NCBI RefSeq assembly: GCF_010682105.1
Contig: NZ_JAAGWH010000013.1
Location: 310,001 to 374,000 of the forward strand
DNA from: Modestobacter muralis
GTDB taxonomy: Bacteria; Actinomycetota; Actinomycetes; Mycobacteriales; Geodermatophilaceae
Direction of reading: 5' to 3'
Length of the DNA stretch: 64,000 nt
Below are positions 1 to 8,660 of the stretch, in pieces. The notes below the pieces were generated by a model, which saw only the letters and a program-made list of their open reading frames with translations, did not search any database and was not told the origin of the DNA. The translations under genes were made by a program, and so were the position numbers. Each line of letters begins with the position of its first letter. The stretch's first letter is position 1.

Positions 1-7
1 TCGGGCT

Positions 8-1066
8 GTGACGACCTCCAGCCCGCTCCCGGACCCGCAGCTGCGGCCGCAGCTCGTCCCGGGCAGCGCGGGCACCGGCGGACTGGTCGACCGGCACGGC
101 CGGACGGCGACCGACCTGCGCGTCTCCCTCACCGACCGCTGCAACCTGCGCTGCACGTACTGCATGCCGCCCGAGGGTCTGCAGTGGCTGCCCAAGGTCG
201 AGCAGCTCACCGACGACGAGGTCGTCCGGCTGGTCCGGATCGGCGTCGAGCACCTGGGCATCCGCGAGGTCCGGTTCACCGGCGGGGAGCCCCTGCTCCG
301 CCCCGGCCTCCCCGGCATCGTCGCCGCCACCACGGCGCTGCTCCCCCGCCCCGAGGTCAGCCTCACCACCAACGCCGTCGGCCTGTCCCGGATGGCGCCG
401 GCCCTGGCCGCCGCGGGGCTGGACCGGATCAACGTCAGCCTGGACACCCTGGACCGCGAGCGCTTCACGCAGCTGACGTACCGCGACCGGTTGCCCGACG
501 TGCTCGCCGGGCTCAAGGCGGCCAAGGACGCCGGCCTCACCCCGGTGAAGATCAACACGGTGCTGCTGCGCGGGATCAACGAGGACGACGCCGTCCCGCT
601 GCTGGAGTACTGCCTCGAGCACGGCTACGAGCTGCGCTTCATCGAGCAGATGCCGCTGGACGCCCACCACGCGTGGACCCGCGGCGAGATGGTCACCGCC
701 GAGGACATCCTGGCGAAGCTGACCGCGTCCCACACCCTGGTGCCCGACGTCGAGGAGCGCGGCGCGGCCCCGGCCGAGCGCTGGCTGGTCGACGGCACCG
801 GCCTCACCGTCGGCGTCATCGCCTCGGTGACCCGCTCGTTCTGCGGGGCCTGCGACCGCACCCGGCTCACCGCCGACGGCCAGATCCGCAACTGCCTGTT
901 CGCCCGGGAGGAGTCCGACCTGCGCTTCGCGCTGCGCTCGGGCGCCGACGACCAGGAGATCGCCGACCGCTGGCGGATCGCCACGCTGAACAAGCTGCCC
1001 GGCCACGGCATCGACGACCCGAGCTTCCTGCAGCCGTCGCGGCCGATGTCCGCGATCGGGGGCTGA
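8..1066 (+). CDS. moaA: GTP 3',8-cyclase MoaA (molybdenum cofactor biosynthesis)
   Basis: Radical-SAM enzyme that, with MoaC, turns GTP into cyclic pyranopterin monophosphate, the first step of molybdenum cofactor synthesis. The N-terminal 4Fe-4S site CNLRCTYC gives C45, C49 and C52. The C-terminal cluster SFCGACDRTR followed by RNC, and the terminal Gly-Gly (SAIGG), are MoaA hallmarks. At 352 aa it has the usual family length. The GTG at 8 is the first start visible, and the window edge is only 7 nt upstream, so a slightly earlier start cannot be excluded. moaD follows after 3 nt, so the two are probably cotranscribed. moaC is not in the window. Confidence 0.96.
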   Translation: MTTSSPLPDPQLRPQLVPGSAGTGGLVDRHGRTATDLRVSLTDRCNLRCTYCMPPEGLQWLPKVEQLTDDEVVRLVRIGVEHLGIREVRFTGGEPLLRPGLPGIVAATTALLPRPEVSLTTNAVGLSRMAPALAAAGLDRINVSLDTLDRERFTQLTYRDRLPDVLAGLKAAKDAGLTPVKINTVLLRGINEDDAVPLLEYCLEHGYELRFIEQMPLDAHHAWTRGEMVTAEDILAKLTASHTLVPDVEERGAAPAERWLVDGTGLTVGVIASVTRSFCGACDRTRLTADGQIRNCLFAREESDLRFALRSGADDQEIADRWRIATLNKLPGHGIDDPSFLQPSRPMSAIGG

Positions 1067-1069
1067 GCC

Positions 1070-1309
1070 GTGGTCACGGTCCGGTACTTCGCCGGCGCCC
1101 GCGCGGCGGTCGGCGTGGACACCGAGACCCGCGAGGCCGGCTCGCTCCAGGAGCTGGTCGGCCAGCTCGTCGACGCCCACGGCGAGCGGCTGGAGCGGGT
1201 CCTCACCGCCTGCTCGTTCCTGGTGGACGGAACCAGCACCCGCGACCGCACGTTGGTGCTCGCACCCGGCGCGGTGGTGGACGTCCTGCCCCCCTTTGCC
1301 GGCGGATGA
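1070..1309 (+). CDS. moaD: Molybdopterin synthase sulfur carrier subunit MoaD
   Basis: Small 79-aa ubiquitin-fold protein beginning VTVRYFAGARAA and ending PPFAGG. The C-terminal Gly-Gly is the tail that is adenylated and thiocarboxylated, and it delivers sulfur to MoaE. It starts 3 nt after moaA, which suggests translational coupling. Its catalytic partner MoaE lies 2 kb away on the other strand at the end of the modABC operon, so the two synthase subunits are not cotranscribed here. Confidence 0.93.
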   Translation: MVTVRYFAGARAAVGVDTETREAGSLQELVGQLVDAHGERLERVLTACSFLVDGTSTRDRTLVLAPGAVVDVLPPFAGG

Positions 1310-1319
1310 GGAGTCCACG

Positions 1320-1517
1320 ATGAGCGTGTTCGACAGGGCGAAGGCCAAGGCCGAGGAGCTGCTCGGCCGGGCCGAGCAGGTCTACGGGGAGTCCCACGGC
1401 GACGCCGCGGCCACCATGGACGGCGAGGCGCGCCGGCTCGAGGCCGAGGCCGACGAGGAGCGGGCCGAGGCGCGGGCGCGTCACGACGGCGACGACGGGC
1501 TGGCCGGCGCGCGCTGA
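1320..1517 (+). CDS. Small charged Ala/Glu-rich protein, loosely CsbD-like
   Basis: A 65-aa polypeptide starting MSVFDRAKAKAEELLG, very rich in Ala, Glu, Arg and Asp, and predicted to be one long helix. The ATG at 1320 is preferred over in-frame starts inside moaD because GAGGAG lies at 1309-1314. It begins 10 nt after moaD and is probably in the same transcript. The N-terminal pattern recalls CsbD-type and antitoxin-like short stress proteins of actinobacteria, but identity is too weak by eye to assign a family. Function unknown. Confidence 0.7.
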   Translation: MSVFDRAKAKAEELLGRAEQVYGESHGDAAATMDGEARRLEAEADEERAEARARHDGDDGLAGAR

Positions 1518-1520
1518 GCG

Positions 1521-1543
1521 CTGCCTGACCCCCGTCAGGCCAG
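1521..1543. terminator. Bidirectional hairpin between convergent genes
   Basis: GCCTGAC (1523-1529), loop CCCC, GTCAGGC (1534-1540), with CTG/CAG able to extend the stem. It sits between the small charged-protein gene and the convergent PP2C gene and overlaps the latter's stop codon, so it can serve both strands. No U-tract is present, which is usual in high-GC actinobacteria. Confidence 0.6.
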
Positions 1544-3127
1544 CAGCCGGATGGCGACCAGCGCGACGTCGTCCTCCGGCTGGCCGTCGACCAACCGGGC
1601 GATGAGCTGGTCGCACAGCTCGTCCAGCGCGGTGCCCGCGAGCTCGGTGGCCGCCTCGCGCAGCCGGTCCATGCCCTCGTCCAGGTCGCCGTCCCGGCGC
1701 TCGATGAGCCCGTCGGTGTAGAGCAGCACCGTCGAGCCGGGCTGCAGCGTCACCACCGACTCGGTGCGCGGGGCGCCCGGGTCGACGCCGAGCAGGAGCT
1801 CGCCGTGCCAGTGGACCGGGGGGTCCAGGGAGCCGTCGGGGTGGATGACCAGCGGTGGGAGGTGACCGGCGTTGGTCCACCTCATCCGGGTCACCCCGCG
1901 CTCGGCGTCCTCCGGGGTCTGCTCGAACCGGGCGACCCCCGCCGTGGCGTACGTGCCGAGCGAGAGCTGTGCCATCGAGGCGTCCAGCCCGCGCAGCACC
2001 TCCACCGGACCCGCGTCGCTGTACGTGGCGATCCCCCGCAGCAGGGCCCGCAGCTGGCCCATCGCCGCCGCGGCGGCCGTGTCGTGCCCGACGACGTCCC
2101 CGATGACGAGCATGAGCGCGCCGGAGGGCTGCACGAACGCGTCGTACCAGTCCCCGCCGATCCGTGCGGCCTCGGCGGCCGGGGCGTACCGGACGGCGAT
2201 CTCTGCGCTCTCGTGCTGCACCGGGCGGGTCAGCAGGCTGCGCTGCAGCGTCTCGGCGAGCTTGCGCTGCTGCCGGAACAACCGGGCGTTGTCCAGTGCC
2301 AGCCCGACCCGGTCGGCGACCTGGCGGGCGACGAGCAGGTCGGGGTCCACGGGCACCCGGCCGCCGCCGAAGCAGAAGGTGAGCACGCCGAGGACCCGGT
2401 CCCGGCCGCGCAGCGGGACGGTCATGCCGGAGGTGGGCGCCAGCTGGGCGAGCAGCTCGCTCGCCTCACCGGGCGGCAGCAGTCCGGCCACGTCTGCAGC
2501 GGAGCGGACGACGGTCTCGCCGAGCAGCGCCCGTGCGACCGGGGAGTCGGCCGGCATCGCCGCCAGCCGGAGCGCGGCGTACCGCGCGAGGAGGTCGCGC
2601 TGGGCGGGGTCGGCGTGCCACGAGCCGACGTCGGCCGGGCGGTCGTCGTCGTCGACGACGGTGAGGACGCACCAGTCGCCGAGGGCGGGCACCAGCAGCT
2701 GGGGGAGCGCGGCCACGGCGCCGCCGTCGTCCATGCTGCCGGCCAGCGCGGCGGCGACCCGGGCCAGCAGCGCCAGCCGTTCCTGGGCGGCCCGGCGGTC
2801 GGTGACGTCGGTGAAGAAGAGGGCGATGCCCGCACCGTCCGCGATGGCCTGGGACTGGAACCACTGGTCCAGCGGGTGCGGGTAGTAGGCCTCCACCGAC
2901 TGCGACTGCCCGGTGCGCGCCACCTCCCGGTACACCCGACCGAACTCGTTGTGCTCGTTGTCGGGGAAGGCCGCCCACAGGGAGACGCCGACCATCTGGT
3001 CCCGCGCCCGGCCGAGGAACCGCTCGGCGGCTGCGTTGGCGTAGGTGATCTGCCAGTCGGCGTCGATGGCCAGGTAGCCGACCGGCAGGGACTCGACCAG
3101 GCGCACGGCGCCGTCCTGCTCGTCCAC
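1535..3127 (-). CDS. PAS-GAF-PP2C (SpoIIE-type) serine phosphatase
   Basis: Cytosolic 530-aa sensor phosphatase. An N-terminal PAS domain (about 8-115; LVESLPVGYLAID, YANAAAERFLG) is followed by GAF (about 125-295) and a C-terminal PPM/SpoIIE phosphatase domain with metal-binding signatures GGDWYDAF, VIGDVVGHD, LLLYTDGLIE and DDVALVAIR. Relatives usually dephosphorylate anti-anti-sigma (STAS) proteins in partner-switching control of sigma factors. No STAS or anti-sigma gene is adjacent, so its partner is elsewhere. It starts with GTG. Two paralogues of the same layout occur at 21.1 and 34.0 kb. Confidence 0.9.
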   Translation of the reverse strand: MDEQDGAVRLVESLPVGYLAIDADWQITYANAAAERFLGRARDQMVGVSLWAAFPDNEHNEFGRVYREVARTGQSQSVEAYYPHPLDQWFQSQAIADGAGIALFFTDVTDRRAAQERLALLARVAAALAGSMDDGGAVAALPQLLVPALGDWCVLTVVDDDDRPADVGSWHADPAQRDLLARYAALRLAAMPADSPVARALLGETVVRSAADVAGLLPPGEASELLAQLAPTSGMTVPLRGRDRVLGVLTFCFGGGRVPVDPDLLVARQVADRVGLALDNARLFRQQRKLAETLQRSLLTRPVQHESAEIAVRYAPAAEAARIGGDWYDAFVQPSGALMLVIGDVVGHDTAAAAAMGQLRALLRGIATYSDAGPVEVLRGLDASMAQLSLGTYATAGVARFEQTPEDAERGVTRMRWTNAGHLPPLVIHPDGSLDPPVHWHGELLLGVDPGAPRTESVVTLQPGSTVLLYTDGLIERRDGDLDEGMDRLREAATELAGTALDELCDQLIARLVDGQPEDDVALVAIRLLA

Positions 3128-3257
3128 CGGTCCTCCGTCTGGCTGCGTCCTGGCCGCGGCTGCGCGGAGACCATCGGCTCCCCGTGCGGGGCACGACGGC
3201 CTGGACAGTTATGTCACGCCCAACCGACCAGGGCAAGCGGTCCGGTGGAGAGCCACC

Positions 3258-3677
3258 TCACGGGCAGGCGACCCACTCCTCCTGGCCGTCGGAGAAGACC
3301 TGCCGCTTCCAGATGGGCAGCCGCGCCTTGACCTCGTCGACGAGCTCGGCGCACGCGGTGAAGGCCTGGCCCCGGTGCGAGGCGCTCACCGCGCAGGCCA
3401 GCGCCACGTCGCCGATGGCCAGCAACCCGATGCGGTGGGACACCGCGACGGCGTGCACGTCAGGGCGGGCGGCGAACTCGGCCGCGATCTCGGCGATCAG
3501 CGCCGGCGCCGTCGGGTGCCCGGTGTACTCCAGCTCGGTGACCGACCGGCCGCCGTCGTGGTCGCGCACGACGCCGGAGAAGGAGACGACGGCGCCGGCC
3601 GCCGCCCGCTCCACGGCCGCCTCGTGCTCGGCGACCGACAGCGGTTCCTCGGTGACCCGGGCGAGCAGCGTGTCCAC
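3258..3677 (-). CDS. moaE: Molybdopterin synthase catalytic subunit MoaE
   Basis: 139-aa subunit that inserts the dithiolene sulfurs into precursor Z using MoaD thiocarboxylate. Family signatures include SFSGVVRDH, HRIGLLAIGD and KARLPIWKRQ, with the two catalytic-type lysines at about K117 and K124. GTG start. It is the last gene of the apparent modA-modB-modC-mocA-like-moaE run (18-nt gap to the gene before it), placing cofactor synthesis in the molybdate-uptake transcript. Confidence 0.95.
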   Translation of the reverse strand: MDTLLARVTEEPLSVAEHEAAVERAAAGAVVSFSGVVRDHDGGRSVTELEYTGHPTAPALIAEIAAEFAARPDVHAVAVSHRIGLLAIGDVALACAVSASHRGQAFTACAELVDEVKARLPIWKRQVFSDGQEEWVACP

Positions 3678-3695
3678 GGCGGCGAAGGTACGCGG

Positions 3696-4268
3696 TCAGG
3701 CGGGCGGGACGTCGAGGTCGGTGGGGTCGGCCAGACCGGTGCAGTCGACCTCGGTGACGTCGTGCGCAGTCAGGTACGCCCGCGCGCCCTCGTCACCGGT
3801 CGCCGTCGCGCTCACCCCGGCCCAGTGCTCCCGGCCCAGCAGCACCGGGTGGCCGCGGACGCCGTCGTAGGTGGCCACCGCCAGAATGCCGGGAGCGGCG
3901 TGCGCGGCCACCCGGGCCAGCGCGGCCGGGGTCATCCCGGGCATGTCGACCAGCTGCACCAGCACGGCGTCGACCCGGCCGGGCCAGCCGCGCAGCCCGT
4001 CCAGCCCGGTGCGCAGGCTGGAGGCCATGCCGGACTCCCAGTCGGCGTTGGCCAGCACGGTCGCGCCGGTGAGGTCGGCGGTGCGCCAGACGTCGACCGC
4101 CCGAGCGCCGAGGACGACGAGGACCGGATCGCAGACCGCCGCCGCCGTCCGGACCGCCCGCTCGACCAGCAGGCTGCCCCCGTGCTCGACCAGCGCCTTC
4201 GGCATGCCGTACCGCCGGCCACCCCCGGCGGCCAGCACCAGCCCCGCGACCGGGACGTCCGACGTCAT
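3696..4268 (-). CDS. MobA/MocA-like molybdenum cofactor nucleotidyltransferase
   Basis: 190-aa GT-A fold nucleotidyltransferase. The N-terminal nucleotide-binding loop LVLAAGGGRRYGMPKAL is diagnostic, VQLVDMPGMTP carries the metal-binding aspartate, and GVRGHPVLLG is the downstream signature. Members of this branch attach CMP (MocA) or GMP (MobA) to molybdopterin. The RGHPV motif and similarity to the MocA/YgfJ type favour CTP use, but this cannot be settled by eye. The ATG at 4268 gives a start right at the conserved loop, 11 nt after modC. The operon context with modABC and moaE supports a Moco role. Confidence 0.85.
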   Translation of the reverse strand: MTSDVPVAGLVLAAGGGRRYGMPKALVEHGGSLLVERAVRTAAAVCDPVLVVLGARAVDVWRTADLTGATVLANADWESGMASSLRTGLDGLRGWPGRVDAVLVQLVDMPGMTPAALARVAAHAAPGILAVATYDGVRGHPVLLGREHWAGVSATATGDEGARAYLTAHDVTEVDCTGLADPTDLDVPPA

Positions 4269-4279
4269 GCCCCACTGTC

Positions 4280-5329
4280 TCAGCGCGGGTAGACGGCGAC
4301 CTCGGAGGCCTTGACCGAGGCCCAGACCGCGGCACCCGGCGCGAGCCCGAGCTCGGCGAAGGAGGTGGCGGTGACGTCGGCGGTCAGCGCGACCTCCCCG
4401 GCCAGGTCGCAGCGCACCACCGAGCCGTGCGGGGTGGCGGTGACCAGCCGCAGCGGCCACACGTTGCGCGGGCTGCCGTCGGGCCGGGACAGGTAGAGCG
4501 ACACCGACTCCGGCCGGACGGCGACGAACACCGGCCCGCGCGCCTCGTCGGCCACCGCGACCGCGCCGCCGCCGTCGAGGGCGACCGTCGTCCCCGCGCC
4601 GGTGCCGGCCAGCAGCACCAGGCCGACGAGGCGGGCCACGTAGTCGGTGCGCGGGCGGCGGGCGACCTCGGCCGGGGTGCCGGCCTGCACGACCCGGCCG
4701 TCCTCGACCACCACCACCCGGGTGGCCAGCGCCATCGCGTCGACCGGGTCGTGGGTGACCAGCACGGCGCTGCCGGCGTAGTCGGTGAGGTGCCGGTGCA
4801 GCTCGGCCCGCACCGACAGCCGGGTGCGGGCGTCCAGCGCCGACAGCGGCTCGTCCAGCAGCAGCACCCGCGGCTCCCCCACCAGCGCCCGCGCCAGCGC
4901 GGCCCGCTGCGCCTGCCCGCCGGACAGCTGGCCGGGACGGCGGTCACCCAGCCCGGCCAGCCCGACCCGGTCCAGCCAGGCCGTCGCCGCCGCGCGGGCG
5001 GCCGCCCGGGACACCCCGCGGGACCGCGGCCCGAACGCGACGTTCTCGGTCACCGACAGGTGCGGGAACAGCAGGTGGTCCTGGAACACCATCCCGATCG
5101 CCCGCCGGTGCGGGGGCAGCGCGACGTCGGCGTCGTTCCACACCTGGTCGCCGTCGACGACCACCCGGCCGCCGTCGGGCGGGAGCAGCCCCGCCAGTAC
5201 CCGCAAGACAGTGGACTTGCCCGCTCCATTCGGCCCGAGCACCGCCAGCACCTCACCGTCGGCCACCGACAGCTCGACGTCGACCTCCAGCGCCCCCCGC
5301 CAGACGACGACGTGCGCCTCGAGGCTCAT
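4280..5329 (-). CDS. modC: Molybdate ABC transporter ATP-binding protein ModC
   Basis: 349-aa ATPase energising molybdate import. Walker A GPNGAGKST (32-40), Q-loop VFQDHLLF, signature LSGGQ, Walker B LLLDEPLSALD and switch VTHD are all intact. The C-terminal 60-70 aa (AVWASVKASEVAVYPR at the end) is a TOBE/Mop domain typical of ModC. The ATG at 5329 overlaps the modB stop by 4 nt (ATGA). A longer upstream reading frame is only a shadow of modB. Confidence 0.95.
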   Translation of the reverse strand: MSLEAHVVVWRGALEVDVELSVADGEVLAVLGPNGAGKSTVLRVLAGLLPPDGGRVVVDGDQVWNDADVALPPHRRAIGMVFQDHLLFPHLSVTENVAFGPRSRGVSRAAARAAATAWLDRVGLAGLGDRRPGQLSGGQAQRAALARALVGEPRVLLLDEPLSALDARTRLSVRAELHRHLTDYAGSAVLVTHDPVDAMALATRVVVVEDGRVVQAGTPAEVARRPRTDYVARLVGLVLLAGTGAGTTVALDGGGAVAVADEARGPVFVAVRPESVSLYLSRPDGSPRNVWPLRLVTATPHGSVVRCDLAGEVALTADVTATSFAELGLAPGAAVWASVKASEVAVYPR

Positions 5330-6132
5330 GCGCTCACCGTGCGGCCCAGCCAGCGGCCACGGAGCAGCAGCAGGGTGGCCAGCGAGACCGCCAGCAGCAC
5401 CAGGCTGAGCACGATCGCCGCCTCCGGGTCGCGCTGCAGGGCCAGGTAGACCGCCAGCGGCATCGTCTGCGTCGTCCCGGGGAAGTTGCCGGCGAAGGTG
5501 ATCGTGGCGCCGAACTCCCCCAGCGCCCGCGCCCAGCACAGCACCGCGCCGGCGGCGATCCCCGGGGCCACCAGCGGCAGCGTGACCCGGCGAAACGTCG
5601 TCCATCGGTCGGCGCCCAGGGTGGCCGCGGCGTCCTCGAAGCGGGCGTCGGCGGCGCGCAGCGCGCCCTCGACGCTGATCACCAGGAACGGCATGGCCAC
5701 GAAGGTCTCCGCGACCACGACCGCAGCGGTGGTGAAGGGCAGGGAGAACCCGGTCGCCTCGTACAGCCAGCGGCCCACGATGCCCTGCCGGCCGAGCACC
5801 AGGAACAGCGCGACGCCGCCCACCACGGGCGGCAGCACCAGCGGCACGGTGACCAGCGCCCGCAGCACCGAGCGGCCGCGCAGCGTCGACCGCGCCAGCA
5901 CCCAGGCCAGCGGGACGCCGAGCAGCAGCGAGACGGCGGTGGCCAGCGTCGCCGACACCAGCGACAGCCGCAGCGCCTGCCCCACGCCCGGGCTGGCCAG
6001 CTGCGGGCCGATCTGCGACCACGGCGCCCGGACGACGAGGCCGGCAAGCGGCAGCACCAGGAAGGCGACCGCCAGCAGCGCCGGGACCAGCAGCGGCGCC
6101 GGGACCCCGCCGTCGCGCCGCCGGCGGCTCAC
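5326..6132 (-). CDS. modB: Molybdate ABC transporter permease ModB
   Basis: 268-aa inner-membrane permease with about six hydrophobic segments. The EAA loop AATLGADRWTTFRRVTLP contacts ModC. GEFGATITFAGN is a ModB-family signature. It overlaps modA and modC by 4 nt on each side, so the three are translationally coupled. Confidence 0.95.
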   Translation of the reverse strand: MSRRRRDGGVPAPLLVPALLAVAFLVLPLAGLVVRAPWSQIGPQLASPGVGQALRLSLVSATLATAVSLLLGVPLAWVLARSTLRGRSVLRALVTVPLVLPPVVGGVALFLVLGRQGIVGRWLYEATGFSLPFTTAAVVVAETFVAMPFLVISVEGALRAADARFEDAAATLGADRWTTFRRVTLPLVAPGIAAGAVLCWARALGEFGATITFAGNFPGTTQTMPLAVYLALQRDPEAAIVLSLVLLAVSLATLLLLRGRWLGRTVSA

Positions 6133-6938
6133 GAGGGCGGGAAGCCGGCGGCGCCCAGCGCGGCCTGCCCGGCGTCGGAGCGCACCAGCTCGCTGAACGC
6201 GCGGGCCGCGGCCGGGTTCGGCGCATCGGTCAGGACGGCGGCCTCGTACCGGTTGACCGCCTGCTCGCCCTCCCGGAAGGCGAACGCCACGACCCCGTCA
6301 CCGGCCGCGACGACGTCGGAGACGTAGACCAGCCCGGCGTCCACCTCACCCAGCTCGACCTTGGTCAGGACGGCGCGGACGTCCTCCTCGTAGGTGTCCG
6401 GCGTGGCGGGCGAGCCGGCCGCGGCCAGCACCTCCGCGGCCGCGGCGCCGCACGGCACCTCCTCCGCGCAGACGGCGAGCGTGACGTCGGAGGTGAGGAT
6501 GTCGGCCAGCGACGGGACGCCGGCCCCGCCCTCGGGCGGGCGCAGGCCGGCGGGGTTGGCAGGTGGCACGGCGAGCACCAGCCGGTTCGCGGCGAACTCC
6601 GCCGGGTCCTCGACGAGGCCGGCGTCCTGCACCCGCGCCATCTGCGCCTCGTCGGCGGCGGCGAAGAGGTCGGCCGGGGCGCCCTGGGTGAGCTGGGCGG
6701 CCAGCGCCGAGCTGCCGGCGAAGCTGAACTGGACGTCGACCTGCGGGTGCTGCCGCTCGAACTCCTCGCCGAGGGTGGTGAAGACGTCGGTGAGCGAGGC
6801 GGCGGCGAACACGGTCAGCGTGCCGCTGAGGTCGCTGCCGTCCGGGGTGGGGCCGGCCGCCGCACCGTCCACCGGGGGACCACTGCACGCCGTCAGGGCC
6901 AGCGCCGCAGCGACGGCGAGCAGGGACCGGTGGGTCAA
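6129..6938 (-). CDS. modA: Molybdate-binding lipoprotein ModA
   Basis: 269-aa substrate-binding protein of the importer. The signal peptide ends in a lipobox LTAC with the lipid-anchored Cys at residue 18, so it is exported and tethered to the membrane. The mature start TLTVFAAASLTDVF, the SFAGSSALAAQL loop and the DAGLVYVSDV region match the ModA/WtpA family, whose serines coordinate oxyanions. It is the first gene of the mod operon. A paired dyad upstream (6979-7021) probably controls it. Confidence 0.95.
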   Translation of the reverse strand: MTHRSLLAVAAALALTACSGPPVDGAAAGPTPDGSDLSGTLTVFAAASLTDVFTTLGEEFERQHPQVDVQFSFAGSSALAAQLTQGAPADLFAAADEAQMARVQDAGLVEDPAEFAANRLVLAVPPANPAGLRPPEGGAGVPSLADILTSDVTLAVCAEEVPCGAAAAEVLAAAGSPATPDTYEEDVRAVLTKVELGEVDAGLVYVSDVVAAGDGVVAFAFREGEQAVNRYEAAVLTDAPNPAAARAFSELVRSDAGQAALGAAGFPPS

Positions 6939-6978
6939 GGCATTCTCCTGAGGACACGCGACCCGGGGAGCGGCGCAT

Positions 6979-7021
6979 CCGCAGGTGCGGAGATCCTACG
7001 TCCGATCAACCGCACCTGAGA
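6979..7021. promoter_or_regulatory. Paired dyad operator upstream of modA
   Basis: CCGCAGGTGCGG (6979-6990) and CCGCACCTGAGA (7010-7021; 9 of 12 positions match the reverse complement of the first) lie 31 bp apart centre to centre, 41 bp upstream of modA. The same dyad pair with the same 31-bp spacing lies upstream of the HTH-TOBE regulator gene (9515-9557). The inferred role is molybdate-dependent repression. Confidence 0.65.
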
Positions 7022-7116
7022 AGCTCTGCGAGGGACATTGCCCCGGTGCGCCGGTCGGGCCTAGCGTGGATGTGCTGCCGGTCACACCGACGTGCCGGTC
7101 GCTCAGGAGGAGCAGC

Positions 7117-8640
7117 ATGACCACCTACCCCGCACCCGGCACACCCGACAGCACGGTCGCCGTCAAGGCGCGCTACGACAACTGGATCGGTGGCACGTGG
7201 GCCCCGCCGGCCAGCGGGCAGTACTTCGAGAACCCGACGCCGGTCACCGGCCAGGTCTACTGCGAGGTGGCCCGCGGCACCGCGGCCGACATCGAGGCTG
7301 CGCTGGACGCCGCCTGGGGCGCCTTCGAGACCTGGGGGAAGACCTCGGCGGCCGAGCGGTCGGGTGTGCTGCTGAGGATCGCCGACCGGATCGAGCAGAA
7401 CCTCGAGCAGCTCGCCGTCATCGAGACCTGGGACAACGGCAAGCCGGTCCGGGAGTGCCTCGCCGCGGACCTGCCGCTGGTGGTCGACCACTTCCGCTAC
7501 TTCGCCGGGGCCATCCGCGGCCAGGAGGGCGGCATCTCCCAGCTCGACGAGGACACCGTCGCCTACCACTTCCACGAGCCGCTGGGCGTCGTCGGTCAGA
7601 TCATCCCGTGGAACTTCCCGCTGCTCATGGCCACCTGGAAGCTGGCGCCGGCGCTGGCGGCGGGCAACTGCATCGTCCTGAAGCCGGCCGAGCAGACCCC
7701 GGTGTCGATCCTGCACCTGATGGAGCTGATCGCCGACCTGCTCCCGGCCGGCGTGCTCAACGTGGTCAACGGCTTCGGGGTGGAGGCGGGCAAGCCGCTG
7801 GCCTCGAGCAGCCGGATCCGGAAGATCGCCTTCACCGGGGAGACCACGACCGGGCGGCTGATCCTGCAGTACGCCTCGCAGAACCTGATCCCGGCCACCC
7901 TGGAGCTGGGCGGAAAGAGCCCGAACGTCTTCTTCGCCGACGTGATGGACCATGCCGACGACTACCAGGACAAGGCGCTGGAGGGCTTCACGATGTTCGC
8001 CCTCAACCAGGGCGAGGTCTGCACCTGTCCCTCGCGGGCGCTCATCGAGCGGTCGATCTACGACGACTTCCTGGCCCTGGGCGCGATCCGGACCAAGGCC
8101 GTGCGGCAGGGCAACCCGCTGGACACCGACACGATGATCGGCGCGCAGGCCAGCAACGACCAGCTGGAGAAGATCCTGTCCTACTTCGACATCGGCCGCG
8201 CCGAGGGCGCCCGGGTGATCACCGGTGGCGAGCGGGCGATGCTGGGCGGGGACCTCAACGGCGGCTACTACGTCCAGCCGACGATCTTCGAGGGGCGCAA
8301 CGACATGCGGGTCTTCCAGGAGGAGATCTTCGGCCCGGTCCTCTCGGTGACCAGCTTCGACGGCTACGACGACGCCATCTCGATGGCCAACGACACCCTC
8401 TACGGCCTGGGGGCCGGGGTGTGGAGCCGCAACGGCAACACCGCCTACCGGGCCGGACGGGACATCCAGGCCGGGCGGGTGTGGACGAACAGCTACCACA
8501 CCTACCCCGCGCACGCGGCCTTCGGCGGCTACAAGGCCTCCGGGATCGGCCGGGAGAACCACAAGATGATGCTGGACCACTACCAGCAGACGAAGAACCT
8601 GCTGGTCAGCTACAGCACGAAGGCGCAGGGGTTCTTCTGA
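7117..8640 (+). CDS. NAD(P)-dependent aldehyde dehydrogenase (AldB/ExaC-like)
   Basis: 507-aa ALDH superfamily enzyme oxidising an aldehyde, perhaps acetaldehyde, to the acid. The general base is E263 in LELGGKSPN and the nucleophile is C302 in [11 protein letters not shown]. The cofactor-fold motif [13 protein letters not shown] and the FTGETTTG loop are intact. The ATG at 7117 is chosen for its strong AGGAGGAG (7105-7112). The nearest relatives recalled are the actinobacterial and E. coli AldB/ExaC group, often paired with a DUF779 gene as here. It diverges from modA. Confidence 0.9.
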   Translation: MTTYPAPGTPDSTVAVKARYDNWIGGTWAPPASGQYFENPTPVTGQVYCEVARGTAADIEAALDAAWGAFETWGKTSAAERSGVLLRIADRIEQNLEQLAVIETWDNGKPVRECLAADLPLVVDHFRYFAGAIRGQEGGISQLDEDTVAYHFHEPLGVVGQIIPWNFPLLMATWKLAPALAAGNCIVLKPAEQTPVSILHLMELIADLLPAGVLNVVNGFGVEAGKPLASSSRIRKIAFTGETTTGRLILQYASQNLIPATLELGGKSPNVFFADVMDHADDYQDKALEGFTMFALNQGEVCTCPSRALIERSIYDDFLALGAIRTKAVRQGNPLDTDTMIGAQASNDQLEKILSYFDIGRAEGARVITGGERAMLGGDLNGGYYVQPTIFEGRNDMRVFQEEIFGPVLSVTSFDGYDDAISMANDTLYGLGAGVWSRNGNTAYRAGRDIQAGRVWTNSYHTYPAHAAFGGYKASGIGRENHKMMLDHYQQTKNLLVSYSTKAQGFF

Positions 8641-8660
8641 CCGGGCCCGCGTCCGAGTCG

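Noticed and set aside
36-47. A perfect CCGCAGCTGCGG, the same palindrome as upstream of the ModE-like gene, inside the moaA N-terminal codons
   Set aside because: It lies 28 nt inside the coding sequence and lacks a partner 31 bp away. A one-mismatch copy also occurs inside the glutamate dehydrogenase gene (about 26691), so single coding copies can arise by chance.
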